Origin: Pleurotus ostreatus/Saccharomyces cerevisiae fusant
Lineage: Eukaryota; Opisthokonta
Reading direction: 5' to 3'
Assembly: GCA_024196135.1 (NCBI GenBank)
Contig: JAMQCK010000014.1
Coordinates: forward strand, 1-64,000
DNA length: 64,000 nt
Part shown: positions 35,001-50,790 of the stretch, one piece after another
Position numbering within the stretch: position 1 is the stretch's first letter
Layout of the letters: each line of letters opens with the position of its first letter
The notes under the pieces: generated by a model
What the model saw: only the letters and a program-made list of their open reading frames with translations
Told to the model about the DNA's origin: nothing
Database searches by the model: none
Position numbers and translations under genes: made by a program

Positions 35001-35242
35001 CCAAGGTCACCCAGTAATCGCACCTTCCGTTTGGCATTAGCCCACTCGTCGTACCCTGGGTGCGCAAACTTGCACGGTCCCCTAGGATGCTCAACTATCG
35101 CATCCCCATAGTCATCATAGTACTGTTGCAATGCTCAATGTCAGGACACATGCGTCCTAGACATTCTGAGCAGCTCACGCACCCTACAACGGACACGGTA
35201 CCATAAGTTCGGATGCGAGAGTCCGCGCCCTTTCTTGCCCAT
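32050..35242 (-). CDS. Tandem CCCH-like zinc-finger protein with proline-rich and coiled-coil regions
   Basis: I do not recognise this as a named family. Six or seven exons join in one frame from ATG 35242 to the stop at 32050, giving about 900 residues. Near the N-terminus are two similar units: WYRVRCRYYDDYGDAI...CKFAHPGYDEW and WYTVRCRYFDDDGNAV...CMFAHPDQDEW, each C-x12-(H or C)-x4 or 6-C-x3-H, a spacing unlike standard CCCH (C-x8-C-x5-C-x3-H). A run of about 14 Glu lies between them. Next come a Pro/Arg-rich stretch and a Ser/Thr-rich region ending PYFLTPQARQNERV, then a long coiled coil (RLQQDTTEGTRAMEEAV, DMQRLEANRQAIQQL) and a very acidic region. Single-stranded RNA binding would be the usual role of CCCH fingers, but that is inference. 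The exon joins were chosen for open frame continuity. Confidence 0.7.
34841..34880 (-). repeat. GAA/GAG microsatellite coding polyglutamate
   Basis: A pure purine trinucleotide tract on the minus strand codes about 14 Glu between the two zinc-finger units. Such tracts vary in length between strains. Confidence 0.85.
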
Positions 35243-35661
35243 GACGCTGCCCTCTGAAGCCCGCCCGATTAATGAAGCAATCCAGTCAGTGAGCTAGATG
35301 AAGTCGAGAACAATGTCTCGATCAATTTACGCCACATCGGGCTACTAACGCGATCACGTGCGACCGCTCGGCAGGACCCACAACCTGTTTGCTTCCGCGT
35401 CCGCAGTGAGACTGGCGTTCTGCCACCCCCTTCGGTGCTGCTTTCCTGTAGTTTGACATAAGTAATCGATACAACTCTGCTGTATATGTGAATAGCTCGA
35501 AGGTCGTGACAGGTCGTAAACAATGGAAAGGTACAATGTAGGTATGCAAACAGCCGTCCGTAAACAATCATAAGGAGATTGTCAGTAAATTCGTAAGCTA
35601 TATATCAGCCCCACTGGGCACACAAAGCGCTCATATGTGCAGCAGTACAGATATCTCTCTT
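35243..35661. other. Intergenic, zinc-finger gene promoter and formin 3' flank
   Basis: No other gene is seen here. The short antisense ORFs are unsupported. Confidence 0.5.
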
Positions 35662-38600
35662 CTAATCGAACATCCGACTCGTCGGCCTCCCCGGCGGCGC
35701 ACCGTCCAGGAAGATCTTGCTGAGCGGTCGTGCAGGCCTTGCCCTGCGCTTGCCTTCGCGCATACTGCGGATGGCCTGGTCCAGGTCGCCGCGACCGACA
35801 GACTTGCCTGCAGCGTAGCCTTGCGATCCAGGTGGGGAGAGCATGGGGGGAGACAGCATGCCCGCGGCGTCCCTCCCGTCTGCACGTTGGGTGGTCTTGT
35901 CGGCCTTGATGGTCTGTCAACGGTGAGTATCAATATGATCTGCAAGGCAGACATCCTCACAGGTGCCGACGCAGGCTCCTCGATGGCGACCTTGGGCTTC
36001 GCGGCGTCTGCTTTGACCTGCGCGTCGTGTACTTCGAGACCGCATTTCTAGAGGGCGGGTTACCACACCGCAGGATCCTTGAAAGATGTACACTAACCTG
36101 CAACGACGTCGAGAACGACGAGATCATCCCGAAGAAGTCCTCTGGCTTCTTGGCATCCGCCGCATCTGTCTGCTCGCCGTAGTACGCCATAAGCGCCTTC
36201 AGTTGTCCATCCAATAGCTGGGCCATGTTTTTCAGCGCCTCAACGCTCGGTCCAACCTTGTCGACGAAGGGCTGGAGTGTCTCATTCAGCAACCCACTTC
36301 ATCCCAATTCTTGCCCTCACTCACCTGCATTACCGCGACAAACCTATCCTCCGCATTCACCTCGCCCCGCTTCATCTCCTCCTTCGCTAACGCAATCTCA
36401 TCCCTTACTTGATTTAGCCCACTAACCAGCTGATTTACCGATTGCATGATCGTCTGCACCGAGACGCGCGCCGCAGGCTCGAGATGCGGCATCTCGTCGA
36501 TGAAGTTCACCAGGCTTGGGTCGCTACGGAGAAGGACCTTGGCGAGATAATGGAGGAGCGTGGGACACTCGGCGCCGCCTTTCACGGTCTTGGTCTCCTT
36601 GAGCTTGCCCAGGCCTTCGAGCGCGAAGCCTCGGGCGCCACCCCGGAAGGTCGAGCCGTTGAGGGCGTTGCCGATGGCGAGCACGGCGCTGAGGACGTGC
36701 TTAAACTTGGCGGAGCCGCGCAGTTCCGCGCATGCGTTGCGGAGGATGTTGAGCTCGGGGCGGATCTCCTCGATGTCGAGGTCGAGCTTGCGGCGGTAGA
36801 GCATGCAGTCGAGGCGGGAGGGAAGGCGGGGGATGGACATGATTTGGCTGAAGTACTGGTCCGCTTTGGCGAGCTTGGAGGTGTCGCCGAAGTCCTTGAT
36901 GCGGTTGATCTGTGGAAGGTGGTGAGTTGCCTCTCAAACCATACTGCAATTAAAAGACGAACCTCCTCAGCGGTCGGCAGTTGCTTGCTGATAGCCTTGA
37001 GATCGTCCACCGACAGTACGTCGCTCATACCAAGCAGCGCCCTTCGTATTCCGGGCAGGTCGAGCTTGATGCGCGAGAGCATGATAGCTGCGACGGACAG
37101 TCAGATTTGGCCTTGCCTCTGCTCATAGGCTACAACTCACCGATATTATTCGCCCTCGTAATGTCTAACACCGTCGTTACACTCTGCTTCCTTGTCGGAC
37201 TGGTCACCTGCATAGTACTCGCAGTTGCACTCGCAGCATTGTCAATCGCAAACGTCGCCACCAAATCGCCCATATCGAGGTCTACGCCTGTAGCACCGTT
37301 GCCGCTGCTGCCCAGCTCGCCCCAGACGGTCGAGGAGACGGCGAATGCGGGCAGCTTGTCCCAGTAGAATTGCCGTGTCTTCACTCGAGGGGCGGCCGGT
37401 TTGGCAGCTCGGTTCATGCGGAAGGCAGAGGGTGGAGGAGGGGGACCGGGTGGCGGAGGCGGGGGTGGAGCGCCGTTGAGACCAGATGGAGGTGGTGGAG
37501 GGGGCGGTGGCGGCGGTGGAGGTGCACCTGAAAATGAGGGACTCGGAGGTGCTGGAGGTGGAGGCGGCGGTGGCGGTGGTGGGGGAGGAGCAGGAGGGGC
37601 CGCTGAAGTCGGCGCAGGTGGTGGGGGAGGAGGCGGTGGAGGAGGCGGTGGCGGTGGCGGTGGCGAGGCTGCATTGCTCTGCAATGTCGGCGACGTTGGT
37701 GCGATCGACACAGGCCGTGGTGGTGGCGGAGGCGGGGGTGACTTCGGCGAGTCCGTGCTGTCCCTTCTCGATAATGGCGAAGGCGGCAGGGACGCCCTCT
37801 TGCCGCGAGTCGCCGGCGGTGGAGGCGGAGGTGGTGCCGAGCGCTTGAACTCCTGTTCCGTCTTTGGCCTCGACGCCAGCTCCTCCACCTGACGCTTGAG
37901 CTCTTCTTCCCTCTTCCTGAAGACCTCTTCGCCGCGCCTGAGTTCCTCGACTGTGCGTTGCAACTCCTCGACCTCCATCACCATGGTCGTAATCTGCTCA
38001 TCCTTCTGCTGCAGGCTCTGTATGGTACGATTCGCCATAGCTTCAGCGTCGAGCTCGGCTGCACGCGACTCTTCTCGAGATTCCTCTCGTGAGATAAAGC
38101 GGGTGTAGACAGACTCCATGGCGCGCTTGAGGTAGACGATCTCTTTCTCCTTGATGGATATGGTGGACTCCATCTCGGTGCCCTTGACCTTCAACCGAGC
38201 AATTTCGTCGTTCAAGACGTTCCACTTCTGCCGATCCCGTTCGCGTTTAGCGCGCTCGTCCTAGGCAGGGTCAGAAAGAGTGTGCTAAGGTACATAATTG
38301 GCGTACCGCGTCGCGGCCTTCGCTTGGGTTCTGCGCTTTGTACTTCTCCAGATCGCTCTTCAGCTGTAGCACTTCCTTCTCCTTTTGCACCAGCCGCTGA
38401 ACGATGCCGTTGAAGTTCTGCGGAAGAGACATCGGTTGATCTGAGTCTATCGTAGATATCGAGATGTACTGACCTCCCCGCTCTTCCCAGCAACCTTGCC
38501 CTGAGGCACACCGATACTCAGAGGAAGCGACTTCAGCGTGTTGACCTCAGCGATCTTGTTGTTGATTTCCGCCTTCAGTTCCGTTCGCTCGTCGTTCAGC

Positions 38601-41600
38601 TCTTCCACTCTTGCGCGCAAGGCCTCAAGTTCCTCTTCCACGACCTCGCTCGGGCTTTCAGAGGCTGCGCGAACCTCGAGCTCTTGGCCTGTGATATGCT
38701 GCACAGACGTTGCGAACCGCTTCATGAAGACGTGCCACGAGTCGTCGAAATTGTCCAGGAGGGCCGCCTGCTCGACGAACTTGTCCAGGATTGTCAGTAG
38801 GTCAGACTTGAGTTGGCTGTCAAAAGGTCAATGGTCAATCGCTATAAGGGGGGATGGTGCAGCTTTACTGACAGCCCGATGTCCTTCTGCAGAATCTGGC
38901 CATAGTGATTAAGGATCTCCACCATGATCGGGTAGAGCTCCCCATGCTGCTGTGCCAGACGAACGATTTCCTCGAGCGCGACCTCTCCGTCAGAACGTAC
39001 TCGATCGGGTGTTTGCCCGGACCTGACCAGCGAGCGCGCGCGATCCCGCATGTCCTCCTCATCTTCGAACTTCTCTTCAGTGTACACGTCGAGTTGCGTG
39101 AGCAGTCGATCTGGAGGTTTGACGTAGCGGAGGGCCTATCTTAGATGTTAGCAGGTTAAAAGTAACCCTCGCTCGGTTACATACCACAATGACCTCGTTC
39201 AAACCTCGACGACTGAACTCGTCGCGCAACATTATCCGCTCCTCAAGCGAGTCCGGACAGTTCGTGATGGCATTAATGAGCGACATCGCCGCCGTACGAG
39301 CCTCCCAAATACCCTCTTCCTCGCCACCAAAAGACGCTTCAGATACGTTGTCATTGTCGTCGTTCATATCTGCCACGCGCAGCGAAGCGATGAGACCTTC
39401 AAAGCGGAACGCTTCGTCGAAGGCTACTCGGTAGTCCGACAGAGCGGCTAGGACTGCTTTGTGACCATCGGCGAGGGAGAGGACGCATATTGCAGCAAGT
39501 AGTTCGGCGGAAAGTGTTCGAAGCTTGGGCGAAGATGTGTGTAAGGAGTAGGCGATGTGAGTGATGATGGTTGGCGAGGCCAGGACTCCTGAGAAACCGG
39601 GCTGTGGAAAAGCCGTGAGTGTTTGTTGCACATGAAAGAGACCCTTGCGTACGAACCTCAGTGTTTAGCAGCACGCGCAAGCATTTGACGACTTCCAGTA
39701 GATTTGTCGTCTCCACTTCTGTTAGGGACTTTCGCTTTCCTCCCTTGCTCACCAGCCCTGACAATAATGTACCAAGAACCTCCAGCCCCTTCTCCTGGCC
39801 CACAAATTCCTCGATCCAGACCAGTTTCGCCGTCGACAGATGTACGCGAAGCGAGATCAACAGCTTCACCAGCTGCTTATCCGCCGTGCGGGCATAGCGA
39901 AGACCGTCGACGTAGGACTTTGGCGTCTTTTCTTTCGATGTGCTCTTGTCGCTGACCGTGCCGGTCTTTTCGCCGCCTGAGGACGTCCACCAACTGCTCC
40001 AAAGACTACCAGTCGACTGGGGCTGCAGCGGGGCAGCTTCTTCAGCCGGTGACTCCGTTGCTTCAGCCTCAGTAGTAGTAGTCGCCTCCACGGTGGGCGT
40101 AGACCATCCGGACAGCGAGAATCGCTTCATGAGCGCGTCACCAGTAAGCTGAGGCACCAGACGTGGAAGGAGAGCGCCTCCTGTGGCCGGACTGTAGGAT
40201 TGCGCATATGATGTTCGTTTAGGTGAGCTGCTCTGAGGTATCTTTGGCGAGCTTGCTTTGAATTGCCTGTTCTGCGCCAGAAGGTATTTCTTCCGGTCGA
40301 GGGGCATGTCCTTCATGGCTGTTCGCTTGTCTCCCTTCAGCCCCATGTCATCCTGGCAGAGATGAGAAGACCGTCATTGGATGGGTGGAGAACACTCACA
40401 AGCATGGCGTCAAATTCTTTCTCACTGTAGTCGTCTGACGAATCAGCAGCGGATTCTGGTGCATCCTTCGTAGCAGGTGTGCCTCCGGTAAGATGTGCCA
40501 CGAGCTTCGGTTCACTGACGATGCTCTTGCGTTTCTCAGGGGACCCGATATGTATTGCACTGCTCCGGTTTCCTGCTGCTGATGTAGACGCCGCCGACTC
40601 GCCCAGCCAGCCACCGAAGATGGTAGACAGTCGATTGGCAGAGAATGTGCCCTTGTTGTCGGCCCCACCGCTGCCCTTCGCAGTGCTTGCACCATCGCTG
40701 ATCTTTGCGGTGCCGTTCTCATCCTCTTCGTCCTCGTTCTCGTCTTCAGACTCCTGTAGCGAGGCGAGGCGGCGTATGGTCGCTTGAGAGGGCTCGTAGG
40801 AAGCATGCGACGCAGTCCGTGATTTTGACCTTCGATACCATTCATCGGGAACGCAGAAGCGGAAGTGACGGGTCGCTTGCGGGGTGAGAGGGTTGGGGCA
40901 GAAGGGTTCGCTAGTGATGCTGTAGGCAAGCGTGGATGGGGGTAGCCTCGTTGACTCTGCCTGAGCGTCAGCCGCTGCATGGTAGAGTTAATCATTGATC
41001 ACGTACTCTCTGTATCACCGTCCACCCATACCTCCTCCAGCACATATTCCAAGGTTCCAGCGCCCGGTATTGGTAGCGACCTTGGCAATCCCAGCTCTTC
41101 CAGGACGTGGTCGATCAGTTCACTGACGAGTGTGCTTGTGTGTATGAATAGCTTGTATCGGAACCCATCGTGTATCTCTGGGACGCGCGCGAATTACGCG
41201 GTGATGCTCAGTCGTGGATTGAGGGAGACGAGGCGAAGCACAGGGTTGTGCAAGTGATGTGTGAGGGGGAATGACGAGAACTGGCGCATGGGGGACTGCT
41301 TGGAAAGCGCATTGACATGTCGCGCCACGGAGCTTGATGGATCCACAAGTCCTTCGAGGGCGTCAGCGGCGTATTCACGAAGCTTGGCGTCTCACGCACC
41401 ATCCCCCAACGCCTCCAGCTCCTCCTCTTCCCATGCCCTTCCTGGCTGCTCGACGCGCACTGTTTGTAGAGCCCATCCATCACCTTCAGCGTCCCCTAGA
41501 GCTTCCGTAGTCACATCCGTGTTCGCCACCAGGACATCTATGACATCCTGCGTCGTCGCGTCCGGCGCGACCTCGGCGAAGTGAAGAGCACCATTCGTGA

Positions 41601-41634
41601 GGATGACCGGGACCACTAGAGGCGGGTCTGGCAT
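35662..41634 (-). CDS. Formin (Bni1/SepA-like actin nucleator)
   Basis: Formins nucleate and elongate unbranched actin filaments under Rho GTPase control, at septa and hyphal tips. From the N-terminus: a ubiquitin/RA-like segment MPDPPLVVPVILTNG...TTQDVIDVLV (41634 on), FRFCVPDEWYRR, a Ser-rich linker, the GTPase-binding/FH3 armadillo region (LRYARTADKQLVKLLISLRV, VVKCLRVLLNTE, AMSLINAITNCPDSLEERI), coiled coils (38100-38700), a polyproline FH1 (37400-37850), then FH2 with RQFYWDKL, NNIAIMLSR, LRNACAELRGSAKFKHVL, ILAIGNALN-type AVLAIGNALNGSTFRGGARG, and a C-terminal tail REGKRRARPARPLSKIFLDG resembling an autoregulatory region. The total is about 1700-1800 residues with 15 or so introns. An in-frame TAA at 41194-41196 lies in the N-terminal part (see findings); a TGA at 41392-41394 is removed by a 48-nt intron. 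Confidence 0.9.
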
Positions 41635-42067
41635 GAGTCAAGCACAGATAGAAGACTGTTCCCACTACTCCTCGTCAAAAGCTGTAGTGTCGCCTGCGAT
41701 GGGTATGTGAGGGACGAGGGTGACGCGTGGGGATGACGAGGGGAGGATGATGCTACGATTGCCCTGCAGGCTCCAGATCCTAGATGGGGGAGGGTGACAA
41801 GTCCCGCGAGCTTGACTTCGAGCAAGATCAGGTGCAACCGCGTCGCAATGAGTAAACGCGTTAGGCGCTTCTCGCCGTGCGGAGACGGACAGTGCCAAAT
41901 GCGGGAAACAATGTCGGCTGATTGCCACGCGGGTACCATCACAGTGGACCCACAAACGAGCATGTCCAAAAGACTGAAAGCATCCGTGAGAGTAAAGTAC
42001 ACATTTTATATACTGAGTTCAAGACACAAAGCAAAACAACAAGCTAGACAAGAGAACAAGCGATTCT
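41635..42067. other. Intergenic, formin promoter
   Basis: Upstream of the formin start and 3' flank of MCM6. No further feature is seen. Confidence 0.5.
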
Positions 42068-45300
<3,233 letters not shown>

Positions 45301-45477
45301 CGTGTTGGATGTCGGTGAACGCGTTGCAGAACGCGAGCGAGAGGGCAAAGGCAACACGCTAATTGATCGCTTGAGGGCCGGTCATACCGCGTTACGGGCG
45401 CGGCCCGGTCGTCCGACATGAGCCGTTCAGTTCTTGGCCCATCCCCTCATCCACATACGTTGCACACCCCCATAGCC

Positions 45478-46572
45478 ATGACCGACCCTCTGCAGCCGCT
45501 GGACCCGCAGGAGGTCGCTGAGACGCTCTCCAAGCCACCTTTCGTACAGGTCTCGGGCGTGATAAACATACGCGATCTGGGGAACCTGCCCTCGGCTTCA
45601 TACCCTCCCCAGCGCACCAAGCCGCACTACATGTACCGCTCCGCCGAGCTCTCGAGCATCACGGATGAAGGTCGATTTCTCTCCCTCTGTCTGCGTGCTG
45701 TCGTAATGTTCATGTCAAGGGAAGGCTCAGCTTAGAGCGCTCGGAGTGACCACCGTCTTCGATCTGCGGTCAGACACTGAGATGGAGAAATACCACTCCC
45801 CGATTCCGGTCATTGAGGGCATCGAGATCAAGCGTACGCCTGTCTTTGAGAAAGAGGACTACAGTCCGGAGATGATGGCGAAGTGAGTACGTCGCATTCC
45901 CTGGTCCATCAGTCCGGCGTCTAATCAGCGCTGTAGACGATTTCAGCTATACGCCAGTGGAAAGACTGAGGTACGGATGTCTGTTCGATTCACGTAGACT
46001 TACTCTGACATGACCATCAGGCCTTCATGGAGCTGTACTCCCAGATCATGGATTACGCCGGCTCTTCGTTCGGTACCATCTTCCGCCACGTTCGCGATAG
46101 ACCATCAGATGGCTTCCTCTTCCATTGTACCGCCGGCAAGGACAGAACAGGTGTCCTTGCGGCCATCTTGCTGAAGGTGAGTGCGTTCTCGTCACTACGT
46201 TTCCTTCTCTCATCCCGTTTGTAGCTTGCGGGCGTCGACACTGAGCTCATCGCGCAAGATTATGCTCTTACACGAATAGGCCGCGAACCTGCCAGGGAAA
46301 TGATCATGCAACGCCTCTCGCAGGAAAACTTGTTTGCCTCGAACAAAGAGATGGCGCTTAACATGCTATCCTGCCGGTAAGGCTCTTCTCGTGCCTCGCG
46401 GACATCGCCTCATCTACCGTTCGCCAGAGCGGACGTTATACCTGCGTTCTTCACTATGGTGGACCAGAAATACGGAGGAGTAGAGGCATACCTCAAGAAA
46501 TACCTGGACCTGACAGACGACGACATCAATACCATCCGGCGCCATCTACTTACCCTTCCCAATAATCTTTGA
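45478..46572 (+). CDS. Tyrosine-protein phosphatase, Y_phosphatase3 (PF13350) type
   Basis: Cysteine-based phosphatase of about 265 residues in six exons. The active site is HCTAGKDRTG (H-C-x5-R), near 46116-46145, preceded by VSGVINIRDLGNLPS, the family N-terminal motif, and TTVFDLRSDTEMEKY. The C-terminal part (RADVIPAFFTMVDQKYGGVE, then AYLKKYLDLTDDDINTIRRH) is typical of the fungal family. The substrate is unknown; bacterial relatives include secreted phosphatases acting on phospho-Tyr or phosphoinositides. The ATG at 45478 (GCCATGACC) is preferred; an in-frame ATG at 45418 would add 20 residues. It converges on VAC14 with 163 bp between stops. Confidence 0.88.
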
Positions 46573-46735
46573 TCCTGATATCATGGAGTAATCATATCCT
46601 CAATACTACTCGTAATGTTCAGCTGCATGTATCACGGCGGTGACAAGGGCCACATCATAAACAGTACAAAGTGCGCGCGGGAAATAACTATGTAAGAACA
46701 ATCCATGCAAAAATTGTAAGCCCACCCACAGACCC

Positions 46736-49700
46736 CTACTTCCGCCCCAAATTCAAGGGCACCCTCTTCGGCTTCGCAGCCTGTCCTCCTGACCCACTCG
46801 ACTGCTGTGATGACTGCGACGACATCACACTGGACAGCAGCCCCGTCTGCCCCCTCGCTCTCGGGTTCAGCGGCGACAGCGCCCCGCCGCCCCTCTGCTG
46901 CGCCGGCGGGCTCGCCTGCGGGTTCACAGTTGCCGTCTCCGGGGACCCCGTCACCTTCCTACGCATCGGCGGCCTCGTCACCGTAGATGGTCTTGACGGC
47001 CCACCGCTAGTCGCCGAGGGGTCCCCGTACCGCTCGGCCTCCAGGAAGCTGGTGAAGGGCGATCCATCCGAGCCGAGGGCCAGCCTGCGCGCCTTTTCGT
47101 GCTTTCCCTGGACGGTGCGGAAGTGCTGCAGGAGCTCCTGCCATCGGATTTCCTCCCGGTCGCGGTTGACCTTCGAGCGCGCAGGTATACTTATGGAGCT
47201 GAGGAAGGTCGAAGGCGAAGCGCGTGATAGCAAGACAGGAATAGGGTAGAGGGTTATGGTGAGAATGGGTCGAGGGTGTAGTTGGACAGAAAAAGAGCGT
47301 AGAAGGAATCGAAAGAAAGTCAACATTAGCACTGGTTCGTTATGCTTCGGGCACAAAGACGTACGATTTAGGCGCAATGTGCAAGAAGCCCGCGGAATTC
47401 ACCGCGTTCAAGCGATTGCGCAGGGAGACGAACGCAGTGCTCTGCGGCAGCAGCATAAGCAGCCCATACAGACACTTGAATAGATGGGGATAGCGCTCGG
47501 GTTCTAGCAGCTGCAGTCGGATATCTGCCGTTGTTGGGTGTTGTTTGTCAGTTTTGGTCTGTCACGCTCGAAAGCGAGCCGCACGCACAGGTGAACACGG
47601 GCGACTCGATGAGCTGAACCAGCTTGTCGATCTGCACCAGCATCGGGACGGTGATCTCCAGGTCCGCGCTAGAGGGGAGCAAACACGGTAAGCACCCCGC
47701 CACAGCCCACGGAGATGAAGTACCGACAAGATGTACAGTAAGTTCGAGGCGTGCTCGTACGCCTGCGCAAGGAGACATAAGGAGAACACCGATACGGCAT
47801 TGTGGCACCACGACCGGTAGAGCGTAGTGAACAGCGCTTGCCCGTCCTGCTGTAGAAGTGTATGTCAGATTGCTGCCGCTGCGTTTCTCGAGGCGCCACC
47901 ACTGACCCTTGTCTCCAGGCTCTTTAGCCGCTTGCGGAAGTCCGTGAGCTCAGGCGAGGTGATGAGTATCATGTTCAGGTTCTGCACGATCACGCTCGCG
48001 AACTCCAAGTCCTGACCAACAAAATCAGCCCTTCCGCTAGCGCGCCTCGAAAAGGCAAGGTCAAAACGCACATCTTCCTTCTCGAGGATCTCCGCGAATG
48101 TCCGGTATATCCGGTCAGGGTTTAGGTTCAGGCAGAGCTGGCGGATGATTAGGCTACCCCGGGTTTCCAGCAATTTCCTGTCGGTGCTGAATAGCTCGAG
48201 GAGGTTCATCATGAAGGCCTTGAAGTAGGTCTCTTCCGAGCTTGAGGATATCTGCGCCAGTAGCTGCAAATCGTGCTTGATGACCTATTTTCTGAGGTTA
48301 AGTGTGACGGATTAGACGGAGAACGCCGCATGCCTTACCTCGTCTGAGCTGTCCGAAAGCGTCTTCAACAGCGCAGGGAACGTTCCGTCGTCCATAGCCA
48401 GGATCTAATAAGAGTCCCGTGAGCACATCGCCTCCTCTCGGTCAACAGACGGGGAACAACCCGACAAAGAACGGACGAGAGCAAACAAATTAACACACAC
48501 CTTCTTCGGTGCTTTCTGATGCAGCATAATCAACCACTTCAGCGCAGCAACTCTCGTCTCCTCAAACTCGCTCAGGAATTGGACCGTCAGCTCCGTCACC
48601 GTGCCCTGGTAGTCGAAGTAGTCCGGCTCCTCCGCCATGACCACGCTTTGCGCCTGCGCCTGAGTGTGCTGACTCTTTAAGGATACCGGCGAGTGTGGTC
48701 TGCTGGGCGTGGAGGCTGGAGCCGCGTTGGCGCCGTCGCTCGTGGGGAACGGGCGAGAAGCAACTGCGCCGACCATGTTGGTCATGGAGATGTCGGCCCC
48801 GCTACCACGAGACCGCGGAAGGGGAGCGTTAGCAGCGGCGGGGGTGGGAGGCTGTGGAGGATCGGTAGGTGGTTCCGGTGAGGATATGTCCCGTGAGCTG
48901 CTGTCCCGGGTGACGGTGGTGGGCTGCCTCGACGTTGTAGCTGTGGGTGAAGGTGATGCTGGAGTGCGACCTTGAAATCGCGGCACGGAAGGCGACGAGG
49001 GTGATGGGAGGTTCAGAATAGCATTCATGAGGAGCTTGTTGAGGCGTATGGCTTGCGTCTGTATGCCCGGTGCGTGATGAGCAAGATTGGGGAGGACGGC
49101 CGGGACGAGACGAGGGGTGAAGGGCACCATGACCTCGGGGGCAAATGTCATGAATTCAGCAAGCCATCGGAGGGCCGTTGACTGCTGGATCTCATCGTCT
49201 GTATGCCTTGTATCAGCATGCCTGCCAGTGAACAGAGAAGCGACACGTACGCTCTCCGTCAAGCTGGCTCAACAGAATGTCGACAATGGCGGAATAGTCA
49301 ATGCGAACGCCTTGACCTGGAACCCAAGCTTCATAAAGGATTAGCATAAATCGGTGTCTCCACATATATATTCACACCTCCGTTATCTCGTTCATCATCC
49401 AGCTGCGCAGGCGAGTCGGTATCGCGGGGCGTTGACTGGTCGTCGCTGTCCGGCAGGAACGCGCCACGGTCTTGCTGCGAGGGAGTGGCCGCGCGATTCT
49501 CAACCGGCGAGTCCGGCCCATTCTCTGCGCCATCATATTGACGAAGAGACTCTGCCGGGTCGGTACTTTGTCTTCTTGCCTGCTCCTCAGTGCGGTGGCG
49601 AACATTGCTTACGTCCTGGATTTCGCGCAGGAAGTCGGCGAGCAGAATCTCGGTCGTGACTCTGACGTCTTCTGTTGGGTCAGACAGATATCGCCTGCGC

Positions 49701-50694
49701 AGTTCAGCAACATGTCGGTGGAAGGGTAGCGAACTCACAGTAGACCGTCCAGGAATTCCGGCAGGTACGTGATCAGCTCTAGTTCAGGGACAGAGTCAAG
49801 GACCGTGATCCATGACACCAAGTATGTCCTGGTGAACGGGCTGACGACATATATCCGTTCGCGGAGGAGGGGAATGAAATGCGCGAGGGAGAACGCCTTC
49901 TTGGTGCCAGGCATACCACGGTGGCCCTCCTTGCCGTCAGGGTAGTCGACGAGAACCCCACGAGCCTCCTCGTGCTCGTCACGGATCTTCTCGGTTTCAG
50001 GGTAGAGGGGGATGTAGACAGAGGCGGACTCGGCGACAATATCCTTGAGCAGGCGATCTAGCAGCTCTGCACCATTTCTGACTGAGAGTTCCGAGTCGGC
50101 GGCAAGCTGGAGAGTATGTGAGAGTCAGAGCGGGTAGCATCGCGCGCGCCACATACCTTGCTGAGCGCGTCAAAGATCTCGTTGAAGTATACGAGCACCT
50201 CCCCCTTCGACACCTTAGCGATATTGTACAGGCACTCCGCGGAGAAGTATCGTATCCTGTTCTCGGGATCGACGAAGCAGGCGAGCAGCTGGTGTATGAA
50301 CTTGTCCATGTATGGCGCGACCTCAACGCCTAGCGCGATAGCCGTGCCCGCCAAGCCGATGAGGCCGCCATTGCGGACGTGCAGCGCGTTCGACGAGTTG
50401 CTGAACATCTCGACCAGCTGGTCGATAATTTGGGATATGCGCCGCTCATCTCGCTGCTGTTGGCAATCTCGAATCTGTCTGGGGAGGTTGTGAGTGTTGG
50501 ACTTCGGCGAAGCGCCCGTCCTACTTTTCGAGTTCGAGCGCGGCGGCCTTGCGCTTCTCGTAGATCTTGTCAACGAGCTGCTTCGCGATGGCCGAGTCTG
50601 CGCATACATTCAGCGATTATTCAACGCCTGCTGCCCTCACCTACCCATTGTTCCCCAGACCAAACCTCATGGACGCAAGGAACGCGCGCGGCAT
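46736..50694 (-). CDS. VAC14: VAC14, scaffold of the PI(3,5)P2-synthesising complex
   Basis: Vac14 is a HEAT-repeat scaffold that holds Fab1/PIKfyve and Fig4 on the vacuole and endosome membrane. The start [20 protein letters not shown] is the Vac14 signature, followed by [29 protein letters not shown] repeats and [19 protein letters not shown] disordered Ser/Pro/Thr insert follows, then HEAT repeats ([53 protein letters not shown]). The conserved end is [20 protein letters not shown], with [13 protein letters not shown], and a Ser/Pro-rich tail to the stop at 46736-46738. ATG 50694 and ATG 50670 are both in frame; the first is taken. About ten introns are seen. Only 96 bp separate its ATG from that of the M28 peptidase gene. 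Confidence 0.9.
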
Positions 50695-50790
50695 GACGGT
50701 GTACGCTGATCGCGCCTCCGGGCCGACTTCCGGGTGGCGAGCTATCGTATCGCGGCCGCGTCGCCTGCAGCCTCCTCGTCGTCTCCAACG

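Noticed and set aside
34282..35242. Separate small zinc-finger gene ending near 34600
   Set aside because: Splicing at GTATGT...CATATAG continues the frame through an uninterrupted Pro-rich exon into the coiled-coil part, so one gene is the simpler model.
37401..37892. Polyglycine plus-strand open frame
   Set aside because: It is the complement of the formin FH1 polyproline tract.
41392..41394. In-frame TGA in the formin
   Set aside because: A 48-nt intron with donor GTGCGTGAG, CTGAC branch point and AG acceptor removes it and keeps the frame.
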